Origin: Candidatus Olsenella stercoravium
GTDB lineage: Bacteria > Actinomycetota > Coriobacteriia > Coriobacteriales > Atopobiaceae
Length of the DNA stretch: 36,724 nt
NCBI GenBank assembly: GCA_019116265.1
Contig: DXBZ01000167.1
Coordinates: 1 to 36,724 of the forward strand
Direction of reading: 5' to 3'
Numbering within the stretch: the first letter of the stretch is position 1; each line of letters starts with the position of its first letter. Position numbers and translations under genes: made by a program. Shown here in pieces: positions 15,790 through 23,306 of this stretch. Under the pieces are notes generated by a model that did not search any database, was not told where the DNA came from, and was given only the letters and a program-made list of their open reading frames with translations.

Positions 15790-16266
15790 ATGTACTTCAA
15801 AAACATCCTGGTCCCCTACGACGAGTCCGACCACGCAAAGAGCGCCCTTCACATCGCGCTCGGCCTGGCGGGCCCCTATCCCGAGGCAAAGATCAGCGTG
15901 GTAACCGTCATCCCCTCGGCAGCGCTTCCCAACCCCACGCTTCTGAGCGACGGCAGCCTTGACGTGCCCTACGCCCTCGGCGACCCAAGTACCTACGAGC
16001 GCATCATGGAGGCAACCGTCGAGCGAGCGAGCTCCGACGCCCAGGCCGTCATCGACCAGGCGCGCGACGACGCGGAGTGCAAGATCGTGGCGGACGCGAT
16101 CATCGCCGACTCCCCGGTGGAGGGCATCGCGGACTACGTGAAGAGCCACGACATCGACCTCGTGGTAATGGGGCGGCGCGGCCTGGGAGCGCTACGCGGC
16201 ATGATCGGAAGTGTCAGCTTTGGCGTGCTCCGCTCCGTTGACGTGCCCGTGCTCACGGTGAAGTAG
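15790..16266 (+). CDS. Universal stress protein, UspA family
   Basis: A 158-aa single-domain Usp starting at MYFKNILVPYDESDHAKSAL behind GGGAGG; the ORF extends upstream but only this start gives the fold. The C-terminal nucleotide loop reads VVMGRRGLGALRGMIGSVS, close to the ATP-binding G-x2-G-x9-G(S/T) pattern but one residue shorter between the glycines. It is probably an ATP-binding stress protein, though the shortened loop leaves a little doubt. A good GC-rich terminator follows, then a repeat element. Confidence 0.93.
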   Translation: MYFKNILVPYDESDHAKSALHIALGLAGPYPEAKISVVTVIPSAALPNPTLLSDGSLDVPYALGDPSTYERIMEATVERASSDAQAVIDQARDDAECKIVADAIIADSPVEGIADYVKSHDIDLVVMGRRGLGALRGMIGSVSFGVLRSVDVPVLTVK

Positions 16267-16291
16267 CCCTTCTCGCAGACTCGGCCGAGAC

Positions 16292-16326
16292 AGGCCCGCC
16301 CGCCGCTCACCCCGGCAGGCGGGCCT
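16292..16326 (+). terminator. Terminator hairpin of the UspA gene
   Basis: AGGCCCGCCCGCC pairs with GGCAGGCGGGCCT (one mismatch) around a 9-base loop, 25 bp after the stop codon, with CTTG after it. No long T run, as is common in high-GC genomes. Confidence 0.65.
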
Positions 16327-16332
16327 CTTGCC

Positions 16333-16479
16333 GACGGCTATGCGCACCGCCAACGGTTATGCGCATTCGCGACGGTTATGCGCACAGATTCGTTATCTAT
16401 ATTCCAACGTCAAAGGCTTGGCGAGAAAAGCGAAGCGCCCCGGTGGTGCGCATAACCGTCAAGGTTGCACATAACCGTC
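16333..16479. repeat. Dispersed palindromic repeat, copy A
   Basis: Left arm: three tandem units of the type GACGGTTATGCGCA (16333, 16352, 16371). Right arm: two inverted units (16446-16460, 16466-16479). Units 16371-16385 and 16446-16460 form a perfect 15-bp stem, and the outer units a second imperfect stem. The 53-bp core at 16386-16438 (AGATTCGTTATCTATATTCC...) is repeated at 19821-19873 with only three differences. It lies between the convergent UspA and TetR genes and ends just past the TetR stop. No transposase or insertion-site duplication is visible. Confidence 0.8.
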
Positions 16480-16484
16480 GCCGA

Positions 16485-17126
16485 CTATCGGAGCGCCCAC
16501 GCTCCCTCTTCCAAGAACGACGACACACCATCTTCGACAAGCTGACAGGCCAGTTGCGTCACCTCGGCAATCGTCAGCCTTCTGCCCGAGAGCAGCCACC
16601 AACGATACAACGAGAAGAGTCCGCCGAGCCCATAGGCAAGAAGCATCTCCAGCTCGTCGTCAGGGATGTCCTCGCTCACGAACCCCCTGTCCACGCACTG
16701 ACGAACGAGCGACCGCGCAAGGTGCTCCAACAGCAGCTCGGAAGGCACGTGCTCGCAGTAGCGCTGCCCCAGCAGGAGGTTCTTGCTCAGATGCTCGGTG
16801 AGGGCCGCGAGGAAGGCGCGCAGGGGGCGTTGTTCGGAGCCGTCCGAGCTTGCCCGCGTGGCGCACTCGACCTTGTCCAGCAGCTCGGAGACCACATCCT
16901 CGGCGATTGCGTCGAGCAGCCCGTCGATAGAGCCAAAATGCTGGTAGAAGGTCTTGCGGTCGACGTCTGCCTCGCGCGCGATCAGGCTCACGGAGATCTG
17001 GTCGATGGGCTCGTCCATGATCAGGCGGTCAAAGGCCTCGATAATGGCCCGACGACTCCGGCGCACGCGGCGGTCAACGCGTTTGCCGTCCCTCTCGGCC
17101 TGCTGGTTCTTCTCGCCCTGGGACAT
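16485..17126 (-). CDS. TetR-family regulator, divergent from the radical SAM gene
   Basis: Start taken at MSQGEKNQQAE (17126); a GTG three codons upstream is possible, and neither has an ideal site. About 213 aa. The helix-turn-helix is at ISVSLIAREADVDRKTFYQHFGSIDGLL. A charged N-terminal arm (KRVDRRVRRSRRAI) precedes it, as in TetR proteins that contact the minor groove. The ligand domain is helical and unassigned. It likely controls the radical SAM gene; a palindrome sits exactly in that promoter. Its 3' end touches repeat copy A. Confidence 0.9.
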   Translation of the reverse strand: MSQGEKNQQAERDGKRVDRRVRRSRRAIIEAFDRLIMDEPIDQISVSLIAREADVDRKTFYQHFGSIDGLLDAIAEDVVSELLDKVECATRASSDGSEQRPLRAFLAALTEHLSKNLLLGQRYCEHVPSELLLEHLARSLVRQCVDRGFVSEDIPDDELEMLLAYGLGGLFSLYRWWLLSGRRLTIAEVTQLACQLVEDGVSSFLEEGAWALR

Positions 17127-17206
17127 ATTCCTCACACCCCGCCCGTCTGTGGAATAGGCATCGCCCTCTCCCCTTTCACGGAAGAGACATCCTTATTATT
17201 CCACGT

Positions 17207-17236
17207 TTGTGGGTTTACACATAACTGGGTATAAAC
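17207..17236 (+). promoter_or_regulatory. Promoter of the radical SAM gene with an overlapping TetR operator
   Basis: TTGTGG (17207-17212) and TATAAA (17230-17235) are 17 bp apart. The inverted repeat GTTTACAC-N8-GTATAAAC (17213-17236, one mismatch) fills the spacer and -10 box, so a bound repressor would block polymerase. A second inverted pair, GTGGAATA (17149-17156) and TATTCCAC (17197-17204), lies upstream with a 40-bp spacer and may be separate half-sites or chance. Confidence 0.55.
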
Positions 17237-17270
17237 GGAAAGCCAACCGCACCCAGTGAAAGGATCAAAG

Positions 17271-18713
17271 ATGTCGCTGACCCAGGCGGCGGAGCGCGCC
17301 GCGCTCTACAAGCTCATCGACTATGTCGACGAAAGCCCCGAGACCCGCATCCCCAAGCTCATGGATGCCGTGGACAAGTACGTTCCCGCGGACGTCTTTC
17401 CGGTGCAGCGCGCGGCGTTTCGTCACGCCATCGACAGCCAAAGCAACTGGTACCAGCTCATGATGCGCATCTTCCGCCTCAACCCCGAGGTGCGCGGCCG
17501 CCTGCTCAAGAGCTTCCTCGTGGACGCCAACGTCCTTGCCTGGCCCACGCAAGAAAAGGCTCGCGAGAAGTACCAGTGCAACATCCCGTGGGCAATCCTC
17601 CTAGACCCCACGAGCGCATGCAACCTGCGCTGCACCGGCTGCTGGGCGGCCGAGTACGGTCACGCGCTCAATCTCTCCTACGAGGACATCTGCTCGATCA
17701 TCGACCAGGGTCGCGAGCTGGGCGTGCACGTATACATCTACACCGGCGGCGAGCCTCTCGTGCGCAAGGACGACCTCATCCGCATCTGCGAGCGCTACCC
17801 CGACTGCGCCTTCCTCTGCTTCACTAACGCCACCCTCATCGACGAGGCCTTTTGCCAAGAGATGATCCGCGTGGCCAACTTTGTGCCCGCCATCAGCGCC
17901 GAGGGCAACGAGCACACCACCGACGCCCGCCGCGGCAACGGCACCTACGTCAAGATCGAGCAGGCGATGGACCTGTTGCGCGAACACGGCCTGCCCTTCG
18001 GCATCTCCGCGTGCTGGACGCGCGCCAACGCGGACGCCATCGCCACCGAGGAGAACATGGACTGGATGATCGAGAAGGGTGCGCTCTTCTGCTGGTATTT
18101 CCACTTCATGCCCGTGGGCCGCGCGGCGAGCGCCGATCTCATGCCTACGCCCGAGCAACGCGAGCGCATGTACCGTTTTGTGCGCCGGATGCGCGGCGAG
18201 AAGCCCCTCTTCACGATGGACTTCCAGAACGACGGCGAGTACGTTGGCGGCTGCATCGCCGGTGGGCGCCGGTACCTGCACATCAACGCCGCAGGCGACG
18301 TTGAGCCGTGCGTCTTCATCCACTACGCCAACGCCAACATCCACGAGGCGAGCCTGCTGGACGCGCTGCGCTCGCCCCTCTTCATGAAGTACTACGAGGG
18401 CCAGCCGTTCAACACCAACCACCTGCGTCCCTGCCCCATGCTGGAGAACCCGGACGACCTGCCGCGCATGGTGGCACAGACGGGCGCGCACTGCACGGAC
18501 CTCGTGGAGCAGGAGTCTCCCGAGCAGCTGCGGGAGAAGACCGCGGCTGCTGCCGCGGCGTGGGCGCCGGTGGCCGAGCGCCTGTGGAACGACCCCGCCG
18601 ACCCCGACCACACCAAGCGCGGCAACTGGCACGAGGGACAGGCGGAGACCGACGTCAAGCGCCTCGAGCGCCTGGGTCGCGACCTCACGAAGGAGCCCGA
18701 GCCGCAGCTGTAA
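17271..18713 (+). CDS. Radical SAM protein with a C-terminal Cys-rich region
   Basis: Start at MSLTQAAERA (17271), 7 bp after AGGA; 480 aa. A ~105-residue helical N-terminal region precedes the radical SAM core. The [4Fe-4S] motif CNLRCTGC uses Cys117, Cys121 and Cys124, and the SAM-binding YTGGEPLVRKDDL follows. The C-terminal part has further Cys in GGCIAGGRR, EPCVFIH, RPCPM and AHCTDL, which fits an auxiliary SPASM-like cluster. Such proteins modify peptides or build cofactors, but no precursor peptide gene is adjacent. It is transcribed alone under the divergent TetR gene. The substrate is unknown. Confidence 0.88.
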   Translation: MSLTQAAERAALYKLIDYVDESPETRIPKLMDAVDKYVPADVFPVQRAAFRHAIDSQSNWYQLMMRIFRLNPEVRGRLLKSFLVDANVLAWPTQEKAREKYQCNIPWAILLDPTSACNLRCTGCWAAEYGHALNLSYEDICSIIDQGRELGVHVYIYTGGEPLVRKDDLIRICERYPDCAFLCFTNATLIDEAFCQEMIRVANFVPAISAEGNEHTTDARRGNGTYVKIEQAMDLLREHGLPFGISACWTRANADAIATEENMDWMIEKGALFCWYFHFMPVGRAASADLMPTPEQRERMYRFVRRMRGEKPLFTMDFQNDGEYVGGCIAGGRRYLHINAAGDVEPCVFIHYANANIHEASLLDALRSPLFMKYYEGQPFNTNHLRPCPMLENPDDLPRMVAQTGAHCTDLVEQESPEQLREKTAAAAAAWAPVAERLWNDPADPDHTKRGNWHEGQAETDVKRLERLGRDLTKEPEPQL

Positions 18714-18732
18714 GTCCTTCTCGCCCGCCCTC

Positions 18733-18774
18733 ACGGCCCCTGGCTGTCCGGCGACTCGGACAACTAGGGGCCGT
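18733..18774 (+). terminator. Terminator hairpin of the radical SAM gene
   Basis: ACGGCCCCT pairs perfectly with AGGGGCCGT, and inside it TTGTCCG-like bases (TGTCCG / CGGACA) extend the stem. It starts 20 bp after the stop. No T run. Confidence 0.6.
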
Positions 18775-18781
18775 CTACTTC

Positions 18782-18851
18782 TCCCGACTGTACACAGATG
18801 CTGTTTTTACCCTCAGGCGGGACCTAATTTGACGTCCGTGTACAGTCGGGA
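18782..18851. repeat. Palindromic element that forms the 3' end of the hydrolase gene
   Basis: Perfect 14-base arms TCCCGACTGTACAC / GTGTACAGTCGGGA around a 42-base interior. The interior shares CAG-N-TGTTTT, AGGCGG and TGACG with the element at 22019. The last codons of the alpha/beta hydrolase (minus strand) are encoded by this element. It lies between convergent genes. Confidence 0.65.
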
Positions 18852-19669
18852 CGTATATCCCCCAGCCATTCCGCCGCAAGGTCGACCCAATGCGCCACAT
18901 GCGGGATGGCGTCACCTGGATAATGGGCGGTCTGTTCGGTTGCCAGGGAGAGCCCGTGGCGACCCGCATGAAAGACGTGGAGCTCGTGGTCCACTCCGGC
19001 GTGGGCGAGCGCCGCGGCGTAGAGGTAGGCGTTGTTGACCGGCACCGTCTCGTCCGTTGCCGTGTGCCATAGGAAGGTCGGAGGCGTGGCGTCGCTCACC
19101 AGGTCCTGGGCGCGCCGCAGCAGAGAGCCCTCCTCGCAGATTCGCGCAGCGTAAGCGGGGTCCGGCGGCCAGCCTGCATCGAGGTCGACAACCGGATAGC
19201 AGAGCACCTGCCATGCGACGCACGCCTCCGTGTCGGAAACTCCGGCACGGGCGAGAAACGCGTCGTCTTTCGCGAGCGCCGCGTACGTTGCGCACAGGTG
19301 CGCACCGGCGGAGCAGCCGACGAGCCCGATGCGCGCCCCGTCCACACGCCAGTCATCGGCACGAGAGCGTACGAGAGCAAGCGCGCGGGCGAGGTCGACC
19401 TGTGGCGCGGGCAGCAGCGGCGCAGTCTCGGTGGCGTCGGTCACCGTATAGTCAAGGACAAAGGCCTGGTAGCCACGGGCGAGAAGAGCCAGGGCAATCG
19501 GCTCGCCCTCGCGGTCGGAGCAAAACGCGTAGCCACCACCCGGGCAGATCAGCGCGACCGGCCTCCGACGCGCGGGTTGATCCTCGATGTTGTCCTGCAC
19601 GTAGGCTGTGAGCGTGGGAATCTTTGCCCCGTAACCAGCTCCCGGCAGCTCGATCTTCTCGACGCGCAT
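18824..19669 (-). CDS. Alpha/beta hydrolase (esterase/BD-FAE type)
   Basis: Start at MRVEKIELPGAGYGAK (19669) behind AGAGGAG; the ORF beyond it is not protein-like. Length 281 aa. Oxyanion region ICPGGGYAFCSDREGE, nucleophile elbow GCSAG (GxSxG), Asp in TATDETVPV and His in AGRHGLSL form the usual triad of small acetyl-ester or lipase-type hydrolases. No signal peptide, so cytoplasmic. The final ten residues (IRPDCTRTSN) come from the palindrome at 18782-18851, so the native C-terminus may have been replaced or extended. It diverges from the OatA-like gene. Confidence 0.9.
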   Translation of the reverse strand: MRVEKIELPGAGYGAKIPTLTAYVQDNIEDQPARRRPVALICPGGGYAFCSDREGEPIALALLARGYQAFVLDYTVTDATETAPLLPAPQVDLARALALVRSRADDWRVDGARIGLVGCSAGAHLCATYAALAKDDAFLARAGVSDTEACVAWQVLCYPVVDLDAGWPPDPAYAARICEEGSLLRRAQDLVSDATPPTFLWHTATDETVPVNNAYLYAAALAHAGVDHELHVFHAGRHGLSLATEQTAHYPGDAIPHVAHWVDLAAEWLGDIRPDCTRTSN

Positions 19670-19973
19670 GGCAGCTCCTCTCGGCGGCTTGCGACATACG
19701 TCACGTCGATACCCCGCCTCCTTCGCCAACACATGAAACCTTACATGATTCTGAGCGTGTTGCCGGTTGCAGGCGCGCTCTTCTCCGTCGGTTATGCGCA
19801 CTTGCGTCGGTTATGCACACAGATTCGTTTTCTATATCCCAACGTCAAAGGCTTGGCGAGAAAAACGAAGCGCTGCAGCACCGCGCATAACCGTCGGCAC
19901 TGCGCATAACCGTCACGCGCCACCAGGCGCACCGTCGCGGACCCCCTACAATGGAAGGCCGGAAGGGGGCCAC
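19670..19973. repeat. 304-bp divergent gap carrying repeat copy B (19786-19917)
   Basis: No gene fits here. Bases 19786-19917 are copy B of the palindromic repeat: two left units (CGTCGGTTATGCGCAC at 19786, again near 19805), a core at 19821-19873 that is 50/53 identical to copy A, and two inverted right units (19883-19896, 19901-19917). An inner stem TTCGTTTTC / GAAAAACGAA lies within the core. The remaining ~115 bp next to the hydrolase start and ~55 bp before the OatA-like start must hold both promoters; I cannot place them with confidence. Confidence 0.75.
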
Positions 19974-22013
19974 ATGACAACTCACACGCAAGCCACCAAG
20001 ACGACCACGCCGAGAAGGGCCGCGCACTTCGCAACCACCACTCCCGGCAGCTCATCCCACAAGCCCACCGAGGTCAACGCGCAGGCGGCGACCACAGGTC
20101 CAGCGTCCGCACACCGCATCGGCGCCATCGACGGGCTGCGCGCGCTCGCCATTGCCGGCGTCGTGCTCTACCACCTGCGGCCCTCGGTGCTCGCGGGCGG
20201 GTTTCTCGGAGTCACGGTGTTTCTCGTCATCACGGGGTTTCTCGCCACGCGCAGCGTGATGGGAGCGCTTGACCGCGGAAGCTTTAGCTATGGTCACTAT
20301 CTTCTGCGTCGCGTCGTGCGCCTGCTGCCCCCGGTGCTCGTGGTCGTTGCGCTCACGGCGCTCGCGACCTACGTCGCGAGCCCGAGCCTGCTGCCCAAGG
20401 TCCAGGCGGACGCCCTGCCCGGGTCCCTCTTCTTCAGCAACTGGTCCTACATCTTCCGCCAGGTCTCGTACTTCCAGGCGGCAGGCCTTCCCTCGCCCCT
20501 CACGCACCTGTGGTACCTCGGCGTGGTCATGCAGTTCTACGTCATCTGGCCGCTCGTCATCATGGCCGTCTGGCGCTCCGCGTGCGGACGCACGAACATG
20601 CGGCGGCGCGCCGTGGCGCTCATCTGCGTCCTCGCACTCGCGTCGTTTGCGGTCATGGCGCTGCTCTACGACCCGCTCGGAGACACGGCACGCGTATATT
20701 ACGGAACAGACGCCCGTGCCGCCGAGCTCTTGGCAGGCGCGCTCGTGGCGGCGATTCTCCCGGCGAGCCGGGGCAAGAGGGACGCGGAGGGCGTGACGGC
20801 CACAGGCACGCGAGTCGCAGCCACCATTGTTGGCTGCCTCTGCCTCGCGGCGCTCGCCTGCGGCTTCGTGCTCGCAAACGGCGAGGACCCGCTCATGTAC
20901 CGCGGCGGATACCTCGCGGCGGCGGTCGGCACGGCGACCCTTCTCGCCTGTGCCCAGGTGCCCGGGAGCCCGCTCGGCAGGGCACTCTCACTGGCTCCGC
21001 TGCGCTGGCTCGGTACGAGGTCCTTCTCGGTCTACCTCGTTCACTATCCGATGCTCATCCTCATGAATCCGGCAACGCGCACGACGGCTCCCGCCTGGTG
21101 GGAGCAGGCGCTGCAGGTCACGTTGGTCCTGCTCGCTGCCGAGATCTTCTACCGACTGGTCGAGGCCCCGTGCGGGCGCCTGCTCAAGGATGGCCGAGAA
21201 GGACGGCGCACTCGCGGCACAGCGCCTGCGGCAGTGCCTGCCTGCCTCGGCGTGCTTGCTGCCGGGGCGGTTGGGCTTCTTGCCTTTGCGCCCGTTGACT
21301 GGGAGGCGGTATCGCGGGAGCGCGCCGTTACGCTGCGGCCAGAGCTCGCTGCGACCCAGGGAGAGACGACGGGGGACGAGGCGGAACCCACGACGGACGT
21401 GCCCTCCGACGGCGAGACAGAGGGCAACGGTGCCGCGCAGGAGCCTGAGCCCGCCGAGCCCGAACCCAGCGGCCCCGTTGCAGAGAAGGTCCCCGACAAC
21501 CTCCCCTGGGAGTTGTGGACCTATGACGAGGCGAGCGGGACCTGCGATGCCCGAGCCCTCATCATCGGCGACTCCGTGACCGAGGGCGCCACCCCCGCGC
21601 TCGAGGCGGTGCTGCCCGAGGCGCTCGTTGACGGCGCGGTGAGCCGACAGCTCCACGTGGGCCAAGACATCTATGCAGCTGACGTGGCCAGCGGCTACGA
21701 CCCCGACGTCGTCATCTTTGCGCTGGGCGGCAACAGCCTCATCCGTGACGAGTCCACGGTACAGGCGTTGATCGACGCCGTGGACGGCAAGCCGATGTTC
21801 TTCGTCACCATTCGCAGCCCCTATCCCCTGCAGGACCTGAACAACGAGATCCTGCGGCGCTATGCCAGTGAGAACGCCAACGTGGGCATCATCGACTGGT
21901 GCGGGGAAAGCGAGGGGCACAGCGAGTATCTGGTGGACGACGGGGTGCACCTCACTGACGCGGGGACCGTGGCGTTTTCCCAGCTCATTCGTCGGGCACT
22001 CTGCGGGCAGTAA
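19974..22013 (+). CDS. OatA-like membrane O-acetyltransferase (acyltransferase 3 + SGNH)
   Basis: Start at MTTHTQATKTTTP (19974), after GGAAGGGGG; the 69 codons upstream lie in the repeat. Length 679 aa. A Thr-rich cytoplasmic tail leads to the acyltransferase-3 domain (~45-400): RIGAIDGLRALAIAGVVLYHL, GGFLGVTVFLVITGFL, about ten helices. After an acidic Glu/Pro linker, an extracellular SGNH domain has the nucleophile block GDSVTEG (~532-538) and catalytic DGVH (Asp656, His659). This is the layout of peptidoglycan O-acetyltransferase OatA, which protects against lysozyme; related proteins acetylate other surface glycans. Cell-wall action is inferred. Confidence 0.9.
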   Translation: MTTHTQATKTTTPRRAAHFATTTPGSSSHKPTEVNAQAATTGPASAHRIGAIDGLRALAIAGVVLYHLRPSVLAGGFLGVTVFLVITGFLATRSVMGALDRGSFSYGHYLLRRVVRLLPPVLVVVALTALATYVASPSLLPKVQADALPGSLFFSNWSYIFRQVSYFQAAGLPSPLTHLWYLGVVMQFYVIWPLVIMAVWRSACGRTNMRRRAVALICVLALASFAVMALLYDPLGDTARVYYGTDARAAELLAGALVAAILPASRGKRDAEGVTATGTRVAATIVGCLCLAALACGFVLANGEDPLMYRGGYLAAAVGTATLLACAQVPGSPLGRALSLAPLRWLGTRSFSVYLVHYPMLILMNPATRTTAPAWWEQALQVTLVLLAAEIFYRLVEAPCGRLLKDGREGRRTRGTAPAAVPACLGVLAAGAVGLLAFAPVDWEAVSRERAVTLRPELAATQGETTGDEAEPTTDVPSDGETEGNGAAQEPEPAEPEPSGPVAEKVPDNLPWELWTYDEASGTCDARALIIGDSVTEGATPALEAVLPEALVDGAVSRQLHVGQDIYAADVASGYDPDVVIFALGGNSLIRDESTVQALIDAVDGKPMFFVTIRSPYPLQDLNNEILRRYASENANVGIIDWCGESEGHSEYLVDDGVHLTDAGTVAFSQLIRRALCGQ

Positions 22014-22018
22014 AAGTA

Positions 22019-22084
22019 GCGAGTGTACACAGCAGTCTGTTTTGCATCGCCGGCAGGCGGAAAATGACGGCTGTGCGCACTCGC
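22019..22084. repeat. Imperfect palindrome after the OatA-like gene
   Basis: Arms GCGAGTGTACACAG / CTGTGCGCACTCGC match at 12 of 14 positions. The interior shares TGTTTT, AGGCGG and TGACG with the element at 18782. It starts 6 bp after the OatA-like stop and could terminate that transcript before the ABC importer operon. Confidence 0.6.
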
Positions 22085-22135
22085 GTCGACCAGACGTATC
22101 ATGAGAGGGTCAAATCTCGTCGAACCGGAGCACGC

Positions 22136-23272
22136 ATGACGCCCATTTCTCGCAGGAGCGCACTTGGTCTTGGACTTCTTTCGCCCCTGCTCGCCGCGTG
22201 CTCCAGTGATGGGGGTGGGGAGCAGGCCGAGGGGCCCAGGCTCGGCAGGGGCACGCCCGTGGCCCTCTCTCACGCCACACAGTTCACACTCGATGCCTAT
22301 GAAGACGGCTGCCGGCTCGCAAGCCTTGCCAGCGGCGACCGCCTGCTCGTCGTGCCCGAAGGCGCGGAGCCCCCGGCGGGCCTGCCCGCAGACGTTACCG
22401 TGGTACGGCAGCCGCTCGCCAACGTCTACCTGGTCTCCACCGGCATGATCTGCCTCGTCGATGCCATCGGCGCGCTCGACGCCGTGGGCGTCTCGTCCGT
22501 GCGCGCCGAGGACTCCCCCGTCCCCGCCTTCACCGAGCGCCTGGAGGACGGCACCATCACCTACGGCGGCCTCTATCGCGAGCCCGACTACGAGCTCATC
22601 ACCGCCACGGGCTGTCCGCTCGCGATCGAGAACACCAACATCGACCACGTCCCTGAGGTCCGCACCAAGCTAGAGGAGCTGGGCGTGACCGTGCTCATGG
22701 AGCAGTCGAGCCGCGAGGAGGACATGCTCGGGCGTCTGGAGTGGATCAAACTCATGGGCGCGGTCTTTGGCCGCGAGGACGAGGCGGCGGCCGTGTTTGA
22801 CGAGGTGGCGGCCCGTGTGGAGGAGGCCGCTGCCGAGGGCTCGCTCGGCAGGACCGTGGCCTTCTTCTACATCAACGAGGACGGCGCCGCCGTGACGCGC
22901 CGCGCCGGCGACTACTTCTGCCAGATGATCGAGGCGGCGGGCGGCGCATACGTGAGCTTTGCCGAGGAGGGCGCGGCCGACGCCTCCCCCACCACCGTGA
23001 CCGTGGAGATGGAGCGCTTCTACGAGGGCGCGCGCGACGCCGACGTCATCATCTACAACGGGACGATCGACGACGGCGTGACGAGCCTCTCAGAGCTTGT
23101 CGAGAAGAACGCGCTGCTCGCGGACTTCCGCGCCGTGCGCGAGGGCAACGTCTGGGCCTGCGACTCCAACCTCTACCAGCAGATCACGAGCATGGCCGGC
23201 ATCATCTTTGACCTGCGCGCCGCGATCGGCGACACCGGCGAGCCCACGACCTTCGTCTGGAGGCTGGACTAG
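22136..23272 (+). CDS. ABC importer substrate-binding lipoprotein (FepB/BtuF type)
   Basis: Start at MTPISRRSALGLG (22136) after GGAG; 378 aa. Signal peptide with lipobox LAAC (Cys22), then a Gly/Ser stretch. The mature protein has the class III binding-protein pattern: VYLVSTGMICLVDAIGALD, the hinge region, then LADFRAVREGNVWACDSN near the end. These receptors bind Fe-siderophores, heme or cobalamin. I see no sequence clue that decides among them, and no riboswitch-like element precedes the gene. First gene of a three-gene operon with a FecCD permease and an ATPase. Confidence 0.88.
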   Translation: MTPISRRSALGLGLLSPLLAACSSDGGGEQAEGPRLGRGTPVALSHATQFTLDAYEDGCRLASLASGDRLLVVPEGAEPPAGLPADVTVVRQPLANVYLVSTGMICLVDAIGALDAVGVSSVRAEDSPVPAFTERLEDGTITYGGLYREPDYELITATGCPLAIENTNIDHVPEVRTKLEELGVTVLMEQSSREEDMLGRLEWIKLMGAVFGREDEAAAVFDEVAARVEEAAAEGSLGRTVAFFYINEDGAAVTRRAGDYFCQMIEAAGGAYVSFAEEGAADASPTTVTVEMERFYEGARDADVIIYNGTIDDGVTSLSELVEKNALLADFRAVREGNVWACDSNLYQQITSMAGIIFDLRAAIGDTGEPTTFVWRLD

Positions 23273-23306
23273 CGTGGCGCGCGCGACGGGCGACAAGGAC
23301 GGGCGG

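Noticed and set aside
16359-19875. Shared peptide (GYAHRFV-x-YIPTSKAWREKRS) read from both repeat copies in ORFs 16359 and 19767
   Set aside because: Two of three core differences are silent in this frame, which is striking, but the frame continues antisense through TetR in one copy and lacks its own start site in both. The palindromic repeat explains the similarity.
22085-22135. Cobalamin or other riboswitch before the ABC importer operon
   Set aside because: The gap after the palindrome is only about 50 bp and shows no riboswitch-like conserved boxes.
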